A stretch of 61,416 bases of DNA from an uncultured Pseudomonadota bacterium (GTDB taxonomy: Bacteria > Pseudomonadota > Alphaproteobacteria > UBA3830). The notes under the pieces were generated by a model. The model saw only the letters and a program-made list of their open reading frames with translations. It was not told the origin of the DNA and ran no database searches. The number at the start of each line of letters is the position of its first letter. Within the stretch, counting starts at the first letter, position 1. Positions 35,748-44,474 of this stretch are shown here, in pieces. Made by a program: the position numbers and the translations under genes. The stretch is from contig CACXWU010000005.1 of assembly GCA_902771535.1 (NCBI GenBank), positions 1-61,416 of the forward strand. The letters are read 5' to 3'.

Positions 35748-36356
35748 TTATTCTTTCTTTATCTTTGAATCGTTCCCTAAATCGTGATCGCTTTTATTTT
35801 TGTTGAAATCGAATGAAAAAGCATCATATCCTTTCTTATCTCCGTTGTTGTTGAAAACGGCTTGCTCATCGGACATTCTTGTAAAGGAAAAAGAAAAGAA
35901 TATTAAGTTATTTTTTTGCTCATATGTTGTTATAAAGCAATCGTAAAATGAGAGAGCTTGAATTTCCTGATTATCCATATCAAGATGTGCCAGTCTTTTT
36001 ATTATTATATTTTCGATGCAATTTCCTCCTGTCAGGTATTCTTGTATTGTCGTAGCTCCCCTTGTATATTTCATGCATACTAATGGGTTTTTGCCTAAGA
36101 TTCCTCTATCTCCGCTAAAAAAATTTGAAGGATCAGGGGAACTCGGTCTTGCAGTACCAATCTCGAACCACAGACACTCTGCGAATTGTTCGTAGTTAAC
36201 TATCGTAGAAGTAAAAACGTTATCAACTTTAATTAAGTACTCAGGTGTCGAAGTGACGGTGGTAGGAGTAACAAATCCCCCATCTTTGTCTATGATGTCT
36301 TTTTTGTTTAGAGAATCATTTTTTACCCATGTTAACACTCTATCTGACCAACTCAT
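35748..36356 (-). CDS. Hcp-like type VI tube protein, paralogue A
   Basis: 202 residues with GGAG seven bases ahead of the ATG. Core elements are YLIKVDNVFTST, GKNPLVCMKYTRG, IQEYLTGGNCIENIIIKRL, YDCFITTYEQ and FFSFSFTRMSDEQ, which align by eye with paralogue B throughout. I assign it as Hcp-like from this pattern and from its place 52 bases after the TssB-TssC gene; direct similarity to well-known Hcp proteins is weak. The C-terminal tail is charged (NKNKSDHDLGNDSK). Confidence 0.62.
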   Translation of the reverse strand: MSWSDRVLTWVKNDSLNKKDIIDKDGGFVTPTTVTSTPEYLIKVDNVFTSTIVNYEQFAECLWFEIGTARPSSPDPSNFFSGDRGILGKNPLVCMKYTRGATTIQEYLTGGNCIENIIIKRLAHLDMDNQEIQALSFYDCFITTYEQKNNLIFFSFSFTRMSDEQAVFNNNGDKKGYDAFSFDFNKNKSDHDLGNDSKIKKE

Positions 36357-36408
36357 TTTCTATCTCCACAACTCGAACTACTCAAAAACAACAAGAAAAA
36401 TACTCCTA

Positions 36409-38457
36409 TTAACCGGCGGCCGGAGGCGGCAAAGTAGCGACCAATCTTATAGATGCCGTCAGTTCCTCCAATTGGAAATGAGGTCGCAAGTATATGGTTG
36501 CTTTATAGGAACCCGGTTTACCCGGAACATCATATACATCAACCCTTGCTTCTCTCAGAGGGAACCTTGATTTCAGTTCCATATTTGCGGCATCGTTCAA
36601 CAAAACGTAACCGGCGATCCAGTTATTCAAATAAAGAGAGACACCCTCTCTCGTTAGGAAAGAACCGATTTTATCTCTCATGATGGCTTTTACATAATGC
36701 GCAAACCTTGAGGCACACAGCAAATACGGAAGCCTTGAACTTAATGAAGAGTTCGCATTTGCATCATCGGTATTGTAAATTTTCGGTTTTTGCGTCGTCT
36801 GACCACCGAAAAACGCTGCAAAATCAGTTCCCTTGCTATGACAAATCGCTAAAAATCCGAGATCGCTCAATTCTTTTTCACGACGATCAGTAATTGCTAT
36901 TTCTGTCGGACATTTCAGGGCTAAATCTCCATCTGTCGTTTTGAAAGTATAGGCAGGAAGTCCTTCAACTAATCCTCCTCCCTCAACTCCTCGGATGGAT
37001 GCAGGCCATCTGTATAAGGAAAAGGCATGTCCTATTCTTTGTGCCATCACAAATGCGGCATTTCCCCAGCAGAACTGAGAATTGTCTGCACCGTCGATTT
37101 GTTCAACGAAATGCATTCCTTCGACAGGAAGCGTGTCCGGTCCGTAAGGTAATCTCATCAGAACTCGAGGCAATGTAAGCGCCACATAGCGAGAATCCTC
37201 AGAATTTCTAAATGAATTCCATTTTACCATTTCTGTGGAATCGAAAATCTTCGCCAAATCTCGAGGATCGCTCAGATGAGCAAAGCTGTCCATGTCGAAT
37301 AATCTCGGATGGGCCGCTGCGATAAACGGCGCATGAGCTGCCGCTGCAACATTTGATATTTTTTCCAACAACAAAATATCTTGCGGATGCCTTGTGAATT
37401 CATAAGCTCCTATTAAACATGAATAAGGATTACCTCCAAAAGTTCCGTATTCCTCCTCATAGATTTTCTTAAACATCTGACTTTGGTCGAACTCAATCGC
37501 GTGCTCCAGATCGTTAAGAAGATCTTTTTTGGAAATATTCATCACTCTGATCTTCAGATAAGTAGAGGTTTCGGTATTCATTATGAGGTAATGCAAACCT
37601 CTCCATATTCCTTCTAATTCCTGGAAAGCCGGGTGATGTAAAAATTCATTAATCTGCCCTCCCAACAAATCGTCGATTTTCTGAATGCATCTTTCGGCAA
37701 AGGTCAAAGGATGGTGAACATTCTCTGGCTTTTCGATTTCAACTTGGTTCAAGAATTCTACGATTAATGCGCAGGCGTAAACTTCCGCTGACGGCTCTCT
37801 CGCAAGCTTTCCCTCGACAAACATTTCTTTCAAAATATTTCTCTCGGAAGATTCTTCCTTATTTTCAGACTTCTTGTTTGATTTGCCTTTCATATTTATT
37901 GCGGTTGTATTCTCAGGAGAAGTCGCAAAATCAGCGGTAATGGTTTGTTTATTGCTTTTTAAAACAGCTTCAATTTGACTTTTTAGTTGAGCTTTTTTCG
38001 TTTCGTCATTTACCACTTCCATGAGAAGTTTTTGAAGAACGTCATTTCCTTCCAACTTTACCGACATATCGTTTAATTTGGTGCGGATATCAAAAATTTT
38101 GCTCACTTTTGGTATTTTTTGCACAATACTGAGCGGATTAAAATCATCAATGCTTTTGAAAAACATCTCAGCAGCTACGAACTCTCCGTCATCGTCGATC
38201 TTATTTGCTACCTGGATTGCCAAACGAGGATTTACCGAAGCCATAAACTCAGAAAAATTATCTCTATCAACTTCAACGAATTTTCTTTCTCTTATAGGAG
38301 GCAGAGGATCAACGACCATTCCGGATAAATCTGCCATAACTCCGAACACAAAAGGAAGCTCTTTCTTTACAATAGCATTTCCGATCTCTACGTCATAAGT
38401 TATGCGGACTCGTGCCGGGCGAACTCTTTCTAATATATGCTGCGTACTTTCTACCAT
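36409..38457 (-). CDS. Type VI secretion sheath protein: natural TssB-TssC fusion
   Basis: 682 residues in one unbroken frame. Residues 1-165 are TssB/VipA: RPARVRITYDVEIGNA, LPFVFGVMADLSG, RKFVEVDRDNF and FKSIDDFNP. Residues 165-205 are a Lys/Ser-rich linker (KGKSNKKSENKEES). Residues 205-682 are TssC/VipB: LEGIWRGLHYL, EFTRHPQDILLLEKIS, AHAPFIAAAHP, LPRVLMRLPYGPD, IRGVEGGGLVEGLP, KCPTEIAITDRREKEL and the end RPHFQLEELTASIRLVATL. In most systems these are two genes whose products form the contractile sheath as a heterodimer; here they are one chain. No ClpV, baseplate or membrane-complex gene is in the window. Confidence 0.95.
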   Translation of the reverse strand: MVESTQHILERVRPARVRITYDVEIGNAIVKKELPFVFGVMADLSGMVVDPLPPIRERKFVEVDRDNFSEFMASVNPRLAIQVANKIDDDGEFVAAEMFFKSIDDFNPLSIVQKIPKVSKIFDIRTKLNDMSVKLEGNDVLQKLLMEVVNDETKKAQLKSQIEAVLKSNKQTITADFATSPENTTAINMKGKSNKKSENKEESSERNILKEMFVEGKLAREPSAEVYACALIVEFLNQVEIEKPENVHHPLTFAERCIQKIDDLLGGQINEFLHHPAFQELEGIWRGLHYLIMNTETSTYLKIRVMNISKKDLLNDLEHAIEFDQSQMFKKIYEEEYGTFGGNPYSCLIGAYEFTRHPQDILLLEKISNVAAAAHAPFIAAAHPRLFDMDSFAHLSDPRDLAKIFDSTEMVKWNSFRNSEDSRYVALTLPRVLMRLPYGPDTLPVEGMHFVEQIDGADNSQFCWGNAAFVMAQRIGHAFSLYRWPASIRGVEGGGLVEGLPAYTFKTTDGDLALKCPTEIAITDRREKELSDLGFLAICHSKGTDFAAFFGGQTTQKPKIYNTDDANANSSLSSRLPYLLCASRFAHYVKAIMRDKIGSFLTREGVSLYLNNWIAGYVLLNDAANMELKSRFPLREARVDVYDVPGKPGSYKATIYLRPHFQLEELTASIRLVATLPPPAAG

Positions 38458-38547
38458 TACTACACCTTTTTACACAATAAACCAGAACCAAAATCTGGTC
38501 CTATTTTTATTCAGAATAAATGAAATTCGTTTACAATAAGTTAATTT

Positions 38548-40479
38548 TTATAAAAAAGTTATAGGATCAATATCAATTGTGATTTTTATATCAGGCGGAA
38601 TTTTTAATTGAGATATCCATGTTGAAATTTCAGAGTTTAATGCGTTTTTGTGATTGGATTTAAGTAATATTCTCCAACGAAATTTTCCGCGAATCATGAA
38701 TATCGGAGCAGGGGCAGGACCAAAAATTTTTATATTTTTGGAGCATGTTTTTCTTAAAAGCTTGGCGATATTTTCGGTTTTCTGTTTGTTTTTTCCGGAG
38801 ATTATTATTGCTGCGTATTTTGTAAACGGCGGCAGCTGCTGCTCTTGGCGATTCTCGATTTCCAGGTTTATGAAATTTTCGGAATTATTTGCTAAAAGAG
38901 CCTGAAACAAAGGATGTTCGCTTTTAAAAGTCTGAACGAGAATTTCTCCGGGCTTTTTTTCTCGTCCCGCTCTTCCTGCAACCTGATTTATTAGCTGATA
39001 AGTATGTTCCGAAGCTCTCAAGTCCGCACCAAACAAGCCTAAATCGCCGTCTATGATTCCGACCAGGGTGATATTCGGAAAATGATGCCCTTTTGCTAAA
39101 ATTTGAGTTCCGACAATGATATCAACTTCATTATTATTGATTTTGGACAGACTTTCTTCCGTATTTTTATCGGACGAAAAAGTATCTGATGATGCGATTA
39201 ACACTCGAGCGATGGGGATTTTTCTTTTGATTTCATCGCAAATTCGCTCAACGCCAGGGCCGAACGGGATGTAAGAATCTTCCGCTTCGCAATGAGGACA
39301 TTTTTTCGGAATTGAGATTTTGTGACCGCAATAGTGACATATTAATTTATCCATGTCCTTATGATAAACGAGCCAGGTCGAGCAATTCGGGCATGCTAAT
39401 TTTTCGCCACATCCTTTGCACAGCGTTATCGGAGAGTATCCGCGTCGATTTAAATAAATCAAGCATTGCTCTTTTTTTTCGAGTCTTTCTTTGATCGCAA
39501 AATACAGAGGCGGCGAGATGAATCCGTCAAACTTGTTCTGTCGCATATCTATTAATTGCAAAGAAGGAAGTTGCGCCGTTCCGTATCGATTTTTGATATT
39601 GAAGTAACCGTATTTTCCTTTTCGGACATTTACTACGCTTTCGATGGAAGGAGTAGCAGACGATAAAATCAGAGGAATATTCGATATTTTTGCCAGTACT
39701 ATCGCCATGTCTCGGGCGTTATAACAGCCTTGCTCCTCTTGCTTGTAAGACGAATCGTGTTCCTCATCAATAACAATCAGCCCGAGGTTCTTGAACGGTA
39801 AAAATAACGCCGATCTCGCTCCGATAACCACACACTTTTGTCCAGAAATTGCCGTGAGCCAAGCAGATTTTCGATTTTTTACGGAAATAGTGGAATTCCA
39901 AATTATCGGAGAAACGCCCAAATATTTTTCGATTCTCTTATAAATTTGTTCTGTAAGAGCGATTTCCGGAAACAAAATCAGAATCTGCTGTCCCCGATCA
40001 AAAATTTCCTTCGCCTTTTTTAGGTAAACTTCAGTTTTTCCGGAACCTGTTACTCCCTGCAACAAAAACGGGCGATTGTCCTGCATTGCATCGAAAGCTT
40101 TTTGTTGTTCTTCATTTAAAATGATATCTTGAATATTAAAGTTACAAATATCTTGCGAAATTTTGATTTCTTTTTTCGCTGAAAAAATAGATTTTTCCGC
40201 AAGAATCATTTTCAGAATCATTCCACGCGGAATCAGCGTATACGATGCCATCCAATTGAGAAATTTTACGTAATTTTCGCCGATATTGTATGGATGAACT
40301 TTTGCTATCGACTTTAGTTCCCGATCGGTTTCGATTTTTTCTGAGGATACAATTCCCAGTACAGAACGGTTTGTGACACCAAAAGGTACCTCAACGACAG
40401 TTCCTGCGGGCAAATCGCAGCCATGCTCATACTGAAAACACTGATTAAAAAGTCCAACGGTGATAACAGATATTTTCAT
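38548..40479 (-). CDS. priA: Primosomal replication helicase PriA
   Basis: 643 residues from the ATG at 40479 (MKISVITV), preferred over an in-frame start seven codons earlier. Walker A GVTGSGKTEVYL, the DEEH box in IDEEHDSSYKQ, and a zinc-binding region with CKGCGEKLACPNC, CHYCG and CPHC identify PriA. The helicase C-terminal motif VAGRAGR follows. It restarts stalled forks. It is divergent from mnmA. Confidence 0.97.
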   Translation of the reverse strand: MKISVITVGLFNQCFQYEHGCDLPAGTVVEVPFGVTNRSVLGIVSSEKIETDRELKSIAKVHPYNIGENYVKFLNWMASYTLIPRGMILKMILAEKSIFSAKKEIKISQDICNFNIQDIILNEEQQKAFDAMQDNRPFLLQGVTGSGKTEVYLKKAKEIFDRGQQILILFPEIALTEQIYKRIEKYLGVSPIIWNSTISVKNRKSAWLTAISGQKCVVIGARSALFLPFKNLGLIVIDEEHDSSYKQEEQGCYNARDMAIVLAKISNIPLILSSATPSIESVVNVRKGKYGYFNIKNRYGTAQLPSLQLIDMRQNKFDGFISPPLYFAIKERLEKKEQCLIYLNRRGYSPITLCKGCGEKLACPNCSTWLVYHKDMDKLICHYCGHKISIPKKCPHCEAEDSYIPFGPGVERICDEIKRKIPIARVLIASSDTFSSDKNTEESLSKINNNEVDIIVGTQILAKGHHFPNITLVGIIDGDLGLFGADLRASEHTYQLINQVAGRAGREKKPGEILVQTFKSEHPLFQALLANNSENFINLEIENRQEQQLPPFTKYAAIIISGKNKQKTENIAKLLRKTCSKNIKIFGPAPAPIFMIRGKFRWRILLKSNHKNALNSEISTWISQLKIPPDIKITIDIDPITFL

Positions 40480-40588
40480 TTTTCTAAAACTCCGACACAT
40501 TCTAGCACGAATTTAGATCTTTGTAGTTTATAAAAGTGTTTCAAACATTTATAATGCTCCGCAGAATAGCAATTACGGGAATAATAAG

Positions 40589-41656
40589 ATGAAAAAGATT
40601 CTGGTAGGTTTATCAGGAGGGGTCGATTCGTCGACGACTGCAGCATTATTGAAAAAGCAGGGTTATGATGTCATTGGCGTGACTATGTCCATCTGGGGAA
40701 ACCGAAAAACTAAACCTTCCACTGGAATTCATGGAGCTTGCTTGGGTCCTGACGAGAAAGAAGATATAGAAGCGGCGCAGAGAATTGCCGGATTTCTCGG
40801 AATTCCGTACCAAGTAATTGATTGCTCGAAAGAATATGATGACATTGTTTTGAAATATTTCAAAAGCGAATATTTATCGGGAAGGACGCCAAATCCGTGC
40901 ATTCGTTGTAATTCTTTGATAAAGTTCGGAGCCTTGCCGTTAATTGCGAAAGAAAAAGGAATAGAATTCGATAAATTTGCGACGGGACATTACGCGAGAA
41001 TCGTTGAAAAAGACGGAGTTTATCGTCTGGCGCGTGGAAAAGATCAATCTAAAGATCAGTCGTATTTCTTGTACAAATTAACCCAAGATCAGCTTAAAAA
41101 TTCTCTCATGCCGTTGGGAGAATATGCAAAGTCCGAAGTCAGGGAAATGGCGAGACATTTTGGATTGGATGTATCAGACAAGCCGGACAGTCAGGACTTT
41201 TATGAAGGCGACTACAACGAGCTTCTGGAAGTTGGTGAGAAAGAAGGCAATATAGTTGATACCGATGGAAATATTTTAGGCAGGCATAAAGGAATTTGGA
41301 ATTATACCATCGGCCAGCGAAAAGGAATGGGGATTTCGTCGAGCGAACCTCTCTATGTGATCAGACTTGATAAGGAAACCAACACCGTTGTTGTGGGAAA
41401 TATCGATGAGACTTTCAAAAAATCGTTAATTGCGACAGAAATCAACTATCCGTCGGGTGAAAAAATTAAGGATGGCAAATATTACGCAAAGATCCGCTCT
41501 TCTCAGCCATTAAAAGAGTGTCGAGTAGAAGTTTTTGACGAAAAAATAAAAGTTGAGTTTGCGGATTATCAAAAATCTATAACTCAGGGACAGTCCGTTG
41601 TAATTTATGACGGAGAGCTTGTCATGGCAGGCGGAATTATCGATGAAGTTTTTTAA
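40589..41656 (+). CDS. mnmA: tRNA 2-thiouridylase MnmA, lacking the usual second catalytic Cys
   Basis: 355 residues. PP-loop GLSGGVDSST at residues 8-17, the first active-site region NPCIRCNSLIKFG (C104, C107), ATGHYARI and the C-terminal barrel are all present. It thiolates U34 of Lys, Glu and Gln tRNAs. In the second active-site region, most MnmA proteins read DSQDICFV or DSTGICFIG; here it is KPDSQDFYEGDY, without the cysteine (residues 198-209). C51, C104 and C107 remain, so a CxxC-based chemistry is possible. Confidence 0.93.
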   Translation: MKKILVGLSGGVDSSTTAALLKKQGYDVIGVTMSIWGNRKTKPSTGIHGACLGPDEKEDIEAAQRIAGFLGIPYQVIDCSKEYDDIVLKYFKSEYLSGRTPNPCIRCNSLIKFGALPLIAKEKGIEFDKFATGHYARIVEKDGVYRLARGKDQSKDQSYFLYKLTQDQLKNSLMPLGEYAKSEVREMARHFGLDVSDKPDSQDFYEGDYNELLEVGEKEGNIVDTDGNILGRHKGIWNYTIGQRKGMGISSSEPLYVIRLDKETNTVVVGNIDETFKKSLIATEINYPSGEKIKDGKYYAKIRSSQPLKECRVEVFDEKIKVEFADYQKSITQGQSVVIYDGELVMAGGIIDEVF

Positions 41657-41772
41657 AAGAAAGATAATTTAAATTTTGGCACCTGAATTCACAGCATTCA
41701 GAAGCACGTTAACAGATTTTTAACCGAAAATTGATAAAATTCTCAGGTATATGTTGTAATGCGGAATGCTGA

Positions 41773-42555
41773 ATGAATCGATTTACCAAAGTGATATTTG
41801 ATGGAAAGCCAAAAAAAATCAAAGAGACTTCATGCCGAGGATCAGTTCTTGTGGAGTTCGCGGTTTGCATGCCATTACTGATTGTTTTGCTGTTTTATAT
41901 TTATGATTTAATCAAAATTAGGAGATATTATTCTCAGACTAATTTCATTGGGAGGCAGATAGCTAACATAATTCAAAATATTTCTCGGGGAAGGGGGGCA
42001 TCAGAGTTAAAAATAACCCAAAATGACTTAAAATATGCCCTTTGCTTTGCTAATCTTTCGCTATTGCCCGGAACGACGATGTATACTCAAGACGAGCACT
42101 ATCTTGGATATACAACTTGGGTTCAGGTATACAGAGTGGTGGGAGATGGAAGCGGAAACGCTAAGTGTACTTCACGGATAGAATTGAGCGCTTGGAACGG
42201 ACAAAAATCTCCGGAAAAAGTTTGGTATGCTTGCACAAGTGGAAATCATGTAGGTTCAAAAGTGAGATATTCTTCAGAGGCAGTTCCTCCATCGCAAATT
42301 TATTCGGCTTTAAAGATGGGATCGAGAGGTAATATCGAAGAAAAAATTGTTATCGACGTCTGTTTGCTTACAGATTCAACTATCAGGCCTGCTGGAAAAT
42401 CGACTGAAAAACAGATTTTAGGCCTTCATCAGGCAATGCCTCCATTTCTGACAAACGGTGACGATAAATTGCATTTTTATTTTCACTCCGTTATAATTTT
42501 TACTCCAAGAAACGGATTGTTTTCAGACAGTTGTCCGCCTGAGCCAGAGACATGA
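41773..42555 (+). CDS. TadE-like pilus assembly protein
   Basis: 260 residues. A basic cytoplasmic N-terminus leads to GSVLVEFAVCMPLLIVLLFYIYDL (about residues 23-46), which matches the TadE/TadG GxxxVEFAxxxP pattern of minor pseudopilins processed and assembled with Tad/Flp pili. The rest is periplasmic with four cysteines. No other tad gene is adjacent; a TadG-like protein lies 5.5 kb away. Confidence 0.72.
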   Translation: MNRFTKVIFDGKPKKIKETSCRGSVLVEFAVCMPLLIVLLFYIYDLIKIRRYYSQTNFIGRQIANIIQNISRGRGASELKITQNDLKYALCFANLSLLPGTTMYTQDEHYLGYTTWVQVYRVVGDGSGNAKCTSRIELSAWNGQKSPEKVWYACTSGNHVGSKVRYSSEAVPPSQIYSALKMGSRGNIEEKIVIDVCLLTDSTIRPAGKSTEKQILGLHQAMPPFLTNGDDKLHFYFHSVIIFTPRNGLFSDSCPPEPET

Positions 42556-42608
42556 TTTACATTCGTAAACCCTTTGTGAGTACAACATTGAAAAAAAAAC
42601 GAAAAATC

Positions 42609-42631
42609 CAGAAGGGAGAAAATCCCTTCTG
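42609..42631 (-). terminator. Rho-independent terminator reading leftward
   Basis: CAGAAGGGA and TCCCTTCTG form a nine-base-pair stem with a five-base loop. On the minus strand it is followed by a T-rich tract (complement of 42591-42606). It would have ended the outer-membrane gene that is now a pseudogene. Confidence 0.82.
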
Positions 42632-42640
42632 AACAAAGAA

Positions 42641-43177
42641 TTAATGAATGTAATAAGAACACAGTAAACGTGCGTTGTAAGTATGAGTATTTGCTTTTGT
42701 TCTCCAGCCGGTGTCAGTCCCGTCATGAGCATCAATTGAATCAGCTGTAAACGAACGTTTGCAAACTCTTTCCGCTTCTATGCGAATGGAGAAATTATCA
42801 TTAAATTTCGTTTCAGCACCGACAGCGAGAGAGAACGCCACTCTTTTTGGATTACCACTTAACTTTTTATCCGGCCCCTGACAAGTCCTTCTAGCGTCAT
42901 TCCATAACTCTATTTCGTTAAAGAAAGACGCTGCCGGTCATACAAAGATCATAGTGTTCGCCTTGTTAAATACATAACCTAATCTAATACCTAACTGCGC
43001 AGACAAACCCTTGTGTTTCACATAACCACCATCGGAATCATGAGCAACATCTATAATTTCTTTTCCGTTGACTTTTACAGTTATAGAGAATACGTACTCT
43101 CCCTCTAAACGAACAGAAAAATTGTTGTTACAAAAAGCTCTCTCAACATCTAAAGCAAGGGCAAAATCAATGTAAAA
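42641..43177 (-). pseudogene. Remnant of an outer-membrane beta-barrel gene
   Basis: The minus strand encodes barrel-like strands over about 178 codons: FALALDVERAFC, FSVRLEGEYVFSITV, KGLSAQLGIRLGYVF, then VAFSLAVGAET and the ending NARLLCSYYIH. An in-frame TGA at 42938-42940 interrupts it (IFV, stop, PAASFF), and the frame is closed upstream by TAA at 43178-43180, so signal peptide and first strands are missing. The flow of the two halves shows one former gene of the same class as those at 11264 and 28044. Its terminator survives. Confidence 0.8.
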
Positions 43178-43277
43178 TTATGTCTCTTTATTCAAAAAAA
43201 ATTGCGCTGTGGTATAAATGTAACTTTTGACGCTTTATTGTCAATAATTTATCGGCTTCCTGCTTCTTTAAATCCAG

Positions 43278-43306
43278 TTGAATCCTTCGCCGGATTGATG
43301 TACTAT
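43278..43306 (+). promoter_or_regulatory. Promoter of rpmE
   Basis: TTGAAT (43278-43283) and TACTAT (43301-43306) with a 17-base spacer lie 29 bases ahead of the rpmE ATG. Confidence 0.65.
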
Positions 43307-43334
43307 AGCGCCACGAGAAAAGGGAATTATTTTC

Positions 43335-43562
43335 ATGAAGAAGAATATACATCCTGATTACCACAAGATAACTGTTGTGATGACAGACGGTTCGTCCTTC
43401 GAGACCAGGACTACTTGGGGAAAAGAAGGCGATACCTTGAAGTTGGACATTGATTCGAAGTCGCATCCTGCTTGGACGGGGATCAGGCAATTGGTTGACA
43501 CCGGCGGACAGGTCGCGAAGTTCAAGAATCGTTATCAGTCTTTCGGGTTAAAAACAGAGTAG
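43335..43562 (+). CDS. rpmE: Ribosomal protein L31
   Basis: 75 residues. [19 protein letters not shown] and the SHPAWTG block are L31. There are no CxxC pairs, so this is the zinc-free form. L31 bridges the central protuberance and the small-subunit head. It leads a plus-strand run of dacA-like, M16, accA and MFS genes. Confidence 0.96.
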   Translation: MKKNIHPDYHKITVVMTDGSSFETRTTWGKEGDTLKLDIDSKSHPAWTGIRQLVDTGGQVAKFKNRYQSFGLKTE

Positions 43563-43599
43563 TCGGAAAAGGGAGTTTCTCCCTTTTTGTGTTTCTGAA

Positions 43600-44472
43600 A
43601 TGAGATCGCTTGTTCTGTTTTTTTTGCTGGTCTGGGGTTTTTCGGTAGGGGCTGATGCTCCGAAGAGATCTGATACTCCAGTGAGGGCGGCTTTTGTAAT
43701 GGACGCCAGGACGGGCAGATATATTGGCGGATACAATGAGGATGTTCAGACTCAGCCGGCGTCCTTGACGAAGATGATGACTTTGCTTTTGACTTTCAAA
43801 GCATTGAAGAGTCGCAAGATTAAGTTAAGTTCGAAACTGAGGATATCGAAAAATGCGGCCAGTCAGCAGCCGTGCAAGTTGGGATTGAAAGTAGGCGAAA
43901 AAATCACTGTCAGGAACGCAATTCTTGCTCTGGTTACGAAATCAGCGAATGATGTTGCTGTGGCTTTGGGGGAGTTTCTCGCCGGAGGGAATGAGAATAC
44001 CTTTGTTTACCTTATGAATAAGGAAGCGCGCAAATTAAATATGAAGTCTACAGTCTTTGTAAATCCGTCGGGATGGAAGAATCCGAAGCAGCTTACAACC
44101 GCGCGCGACATGGCGAAATTAGCTCGGGCCTTGGTTAGAAATTATTCGAGGTATTATCATTTTTTTGCGACGAAAAAATTTTCATACAAAAAAGCTAGCA
44201 TAAAAAATCATAACAAGTTGTTGGGATCTCGCAACGGCATTGTCGTGGATGGTATCAAGACGGGATATGTTGCGGCTTCCGGATATAATCTTGCGGCATC
44301 CGCGAAAAAGGGAAAGAGAAGGCTGATTGTTGTTGCTCTCGGAGGAGAAACCGCAAAGCAGCGCGATATCGAGGTCGATCGTCTTTTGAAGAAAGGATTC
44401 AGCAGGAAAAGAGGGAGGAGTATGTCAGAAATAATCGTACTTAGAAATAAAAAATCTTCTCGAAAGGGATAA
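43600..44472 (+). CDS. D-alanyl-D-alanine carboxypeptidase (S11 family)
   Basis: 290 residues. A signal peptide (residues 1-19, ending VGADA) is followed by the penicillin-binding catalytic motifs SLTK (SxxK), SAN (SxN) and KTG. NPSGW lies between. It trims peptidoglycan stem peptides in the periplasm. The protein lacks the extra C-terminal domain and membrane-anchoring helix of E. coli DacA. It indicates that the cell still has peptidoglycan. Confidence 0.94.
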   Translation: MRSLVLFFLLVWGFSVGADAPKRSDTPVRAAFVMDARTGRYIGGYNEDVQTQPASLTKMMTLLLTFKALKSRKIKLSSKLRISKNAASQQPCKLGLKVGEKITVRNAILALVTKSANDVAVALGEFLAGGNENTFVYLMNKEARKLNMKSTVFVNPSGWKNPKQLTTARDMAKLARALVRNYSRYYHFFATKKFSYKKASIKNHNKLLGSRNGIVVDGIKTGYVAASGYNLAASAKKGKRRLIVVALGGETAKQRDIEVDRLLKKGFSRKRGRSMSEIIVLRNKKSSRKG

Positions 44473-44474
44473 GG

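Noticed and set aside
42938-42940. TGA inside the barrel remnant read as tryptophan (code change)
   Set aside because: TGA ends rpmD, recF and the gene at 51374 in natural places, so it is a normal stop in this genome.
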